From contig CAKXBD010000138.1 in assembly GCA_934871445.1 (NCBI GenBank), forward strand, positions 1 to 5,486: 5,486 nt of DNA, written 5' to 3'. Shown here one piece after another: positions 4,944 to 5,486 of the stretch; positions within the stretch are counted from its first letter, which is position 1; each line of letters begins with the position of its first letter. The stretch comes from an uncultured bacterium (GTDB taxonomy: Bacteria > Bacillota > Clostridia > Christensenellales > Borkfalkiaceae). Both the position numbers and the translations under genes were made by a program. The notes beneath the pieces are model-generated. The model worked only from the letters and a program-made list of their open reading frames with translations, was not told the DNA's origin and searched no databases.

Positions 4944-5486
4944 TTATTTCAATTTTTGTCCGCATTCGGGGCAGAACTTTGTATTTCCCGAAAGTTTTGC
5001 TCCGCACTTCGGGCATACCGACTGCGTGGGGGTACCGCATTCGGGACAAAATTTCGCGCCGGGAGTGAGTTTCGCGCCGCATTTTGCACAAATTCCGCCG
5101 CCTGCGGCTTCGTCCATGCGCGCGCCGCAATGCGTGCAGAATTTTGAATCGGCGGGTACCTGTGTACCACATTTCGGACATGCCTTCGTCGCGGAGGCAG
5201 GTTTTCCCATATTGCTCATCGCGTTCATCATTTGCATGCCCATGCCGAGCCCCAGTCCCGCACCCATTGTACTGCCGGCCATGCCGGGATTTTTGGCCGC
5301 GTTTTTCAACGCTTCCGCCTGCGCGAGCTGCGTATAGACGTCTACGTTCTTGCGCATCATTCCGAGCCGCGCATTTTCGTCCATGGCCTTTTCGAGCTCT
5401 GCGGGCAGAGATACGTTTTCAAAGTTGAAGTCGGAGAGTTCCAGTCCCAGCTCGTCGAAACGTTTTTCGAGCGTCTTTTGTACCTC
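4944..5486 (-). CDS. SPFH-family protein with three C-terminal zinc ribbons (YdjI-like), 5' end outside window
   Basis: 180 residues are visible and the frame is open to the right edge. The methionine at 5384 is internal. The first 34 residues, with a G-L-E-L-S-D-F-N-F-E-N-V stretch and then L-P-A-E-L-E-K-A-M-D, match the end of the SPFH (band-7) domain and following helix of the YdjI/'virion core protein' group. A helix-forming segment Y-T-Q-L-A-Q-A-E-A-L follows. A Gly/Met-rich linker (about residues 68-94) comes next. Three equal zinc ribbons of form C-x2-C-x10-C-x2-C follow, at C103/106/117/120, C133/136/147/150 and C158/161/172/175. SPFH proteins form membrane-associated rings or scaffolds. 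In Bacillus subtilis the YdjI protein links PspA to the membrane with YdjG. It is the first visible gene of the operon. The promoter and SPFH core lie outside the window. Family assignment is confident; the cellular role here is inferred. Confidence 0.88.
   Translation of the reverse strand, partial: EVQKTLEKRFDELGLELSDFNFENVSLPAELEKAMDENARLGMMRKNVDVYTQLAQAEALKNAAKNPGMAGSTMGAGLGLGMGMQMMNAMSNMGKPASATKACPKCGTQVPADSKFCTHCGARMDEAAGGGICAKCGAKLTPGAKFCPECGTPTQSVCPKCGAKLSGNTKFCPECGQKLK

Noticed and set aside
4637..5428. Several plus-strand open frames opposite the zinc-ribbon genes
   Set aside because: They have no ribosome binding sites, are rich in Arg, Ser, Phe and Cys as expected from antisense reading of zinc-ribbon codons, and overlap well-supported minus-strand genes.

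Overview
The window looks like a chromosomal segment of an uncultured or gut-type member of the Bacillota (Clostridia-like). The reasons are strong AGGAGG-type ribosome binding sites, sigma-A-type promoters, rho-independent terminators with U tracts, and gene families typical of that group. Species cannot be read from the sequence. There is a visible composition break: roughly bases 1-2330 are AT-rich (especially 1-1250), and from about 2335 onward the DNA is clearly richer in G+C.

Left part, plus strand. Bases 2-634 are the 3' portion of a gene whose start lies outside the window. Its first visible residues carry an H-x2-HFILIYGYD signature resembling the BtrH_N-type (butirosin BtrH N-terminal-like) proteins found in peptide natural-product clusters. 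It overlaps by four bases (ATGA) with a 188-residue gene (631-1197) of unknown function that looks like an all-beta protein. The two are translationally coupled and may be the tail of a specialised-metabolism or accessory operon. After a 61-base gap comes a textbook strong promoter: UP-like A/T tract, TTGACA, 17-base spacer and extended -10 TGcTATATT. It drives a 251-residue cytoplasmic alpha/beta hydrolase (1385-2140) that is closed by its own terminator (2161-2195).

Middle part. Between 2196 and 2723 there is no convincing protein gene. There is a promoter-like pair (2243-2270), about 370 bases of G+C-rich and possibly structured sequence with one start-less open frame, and a plus-strand terminator (2638-2666). 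This is either a small non-coding RNA unit or the remains of a decayed gene. A second, larger hairpin (2673-2705) is the terminator of the minus-strand operon arriving from the right, so two terminators stand tail to tail.

Right part, minus strand, read from 5486 down to 2724. This is a four-gene operon. It starts with the C-terminal part of an SPFH-domain protein with three zinc ribbons (YdjI / 'virion core protein' type). Next is a 365-residue protein with two pairs of zinc-ribbon knuckles and a C-terminal membrane anchor (YdjG type). The last two genes are a single-pass membrane protein with a beta-rich tail and a four-helix membrane protein. By comparison with the Bacillus subtilis pspA-ydjG-ydjH-ydjI locus, I infer a membrane-associated scaffold linked to envelope stress. 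The last two genes are not recognisable as PspA or YdjH and may be lineage-specific partners.
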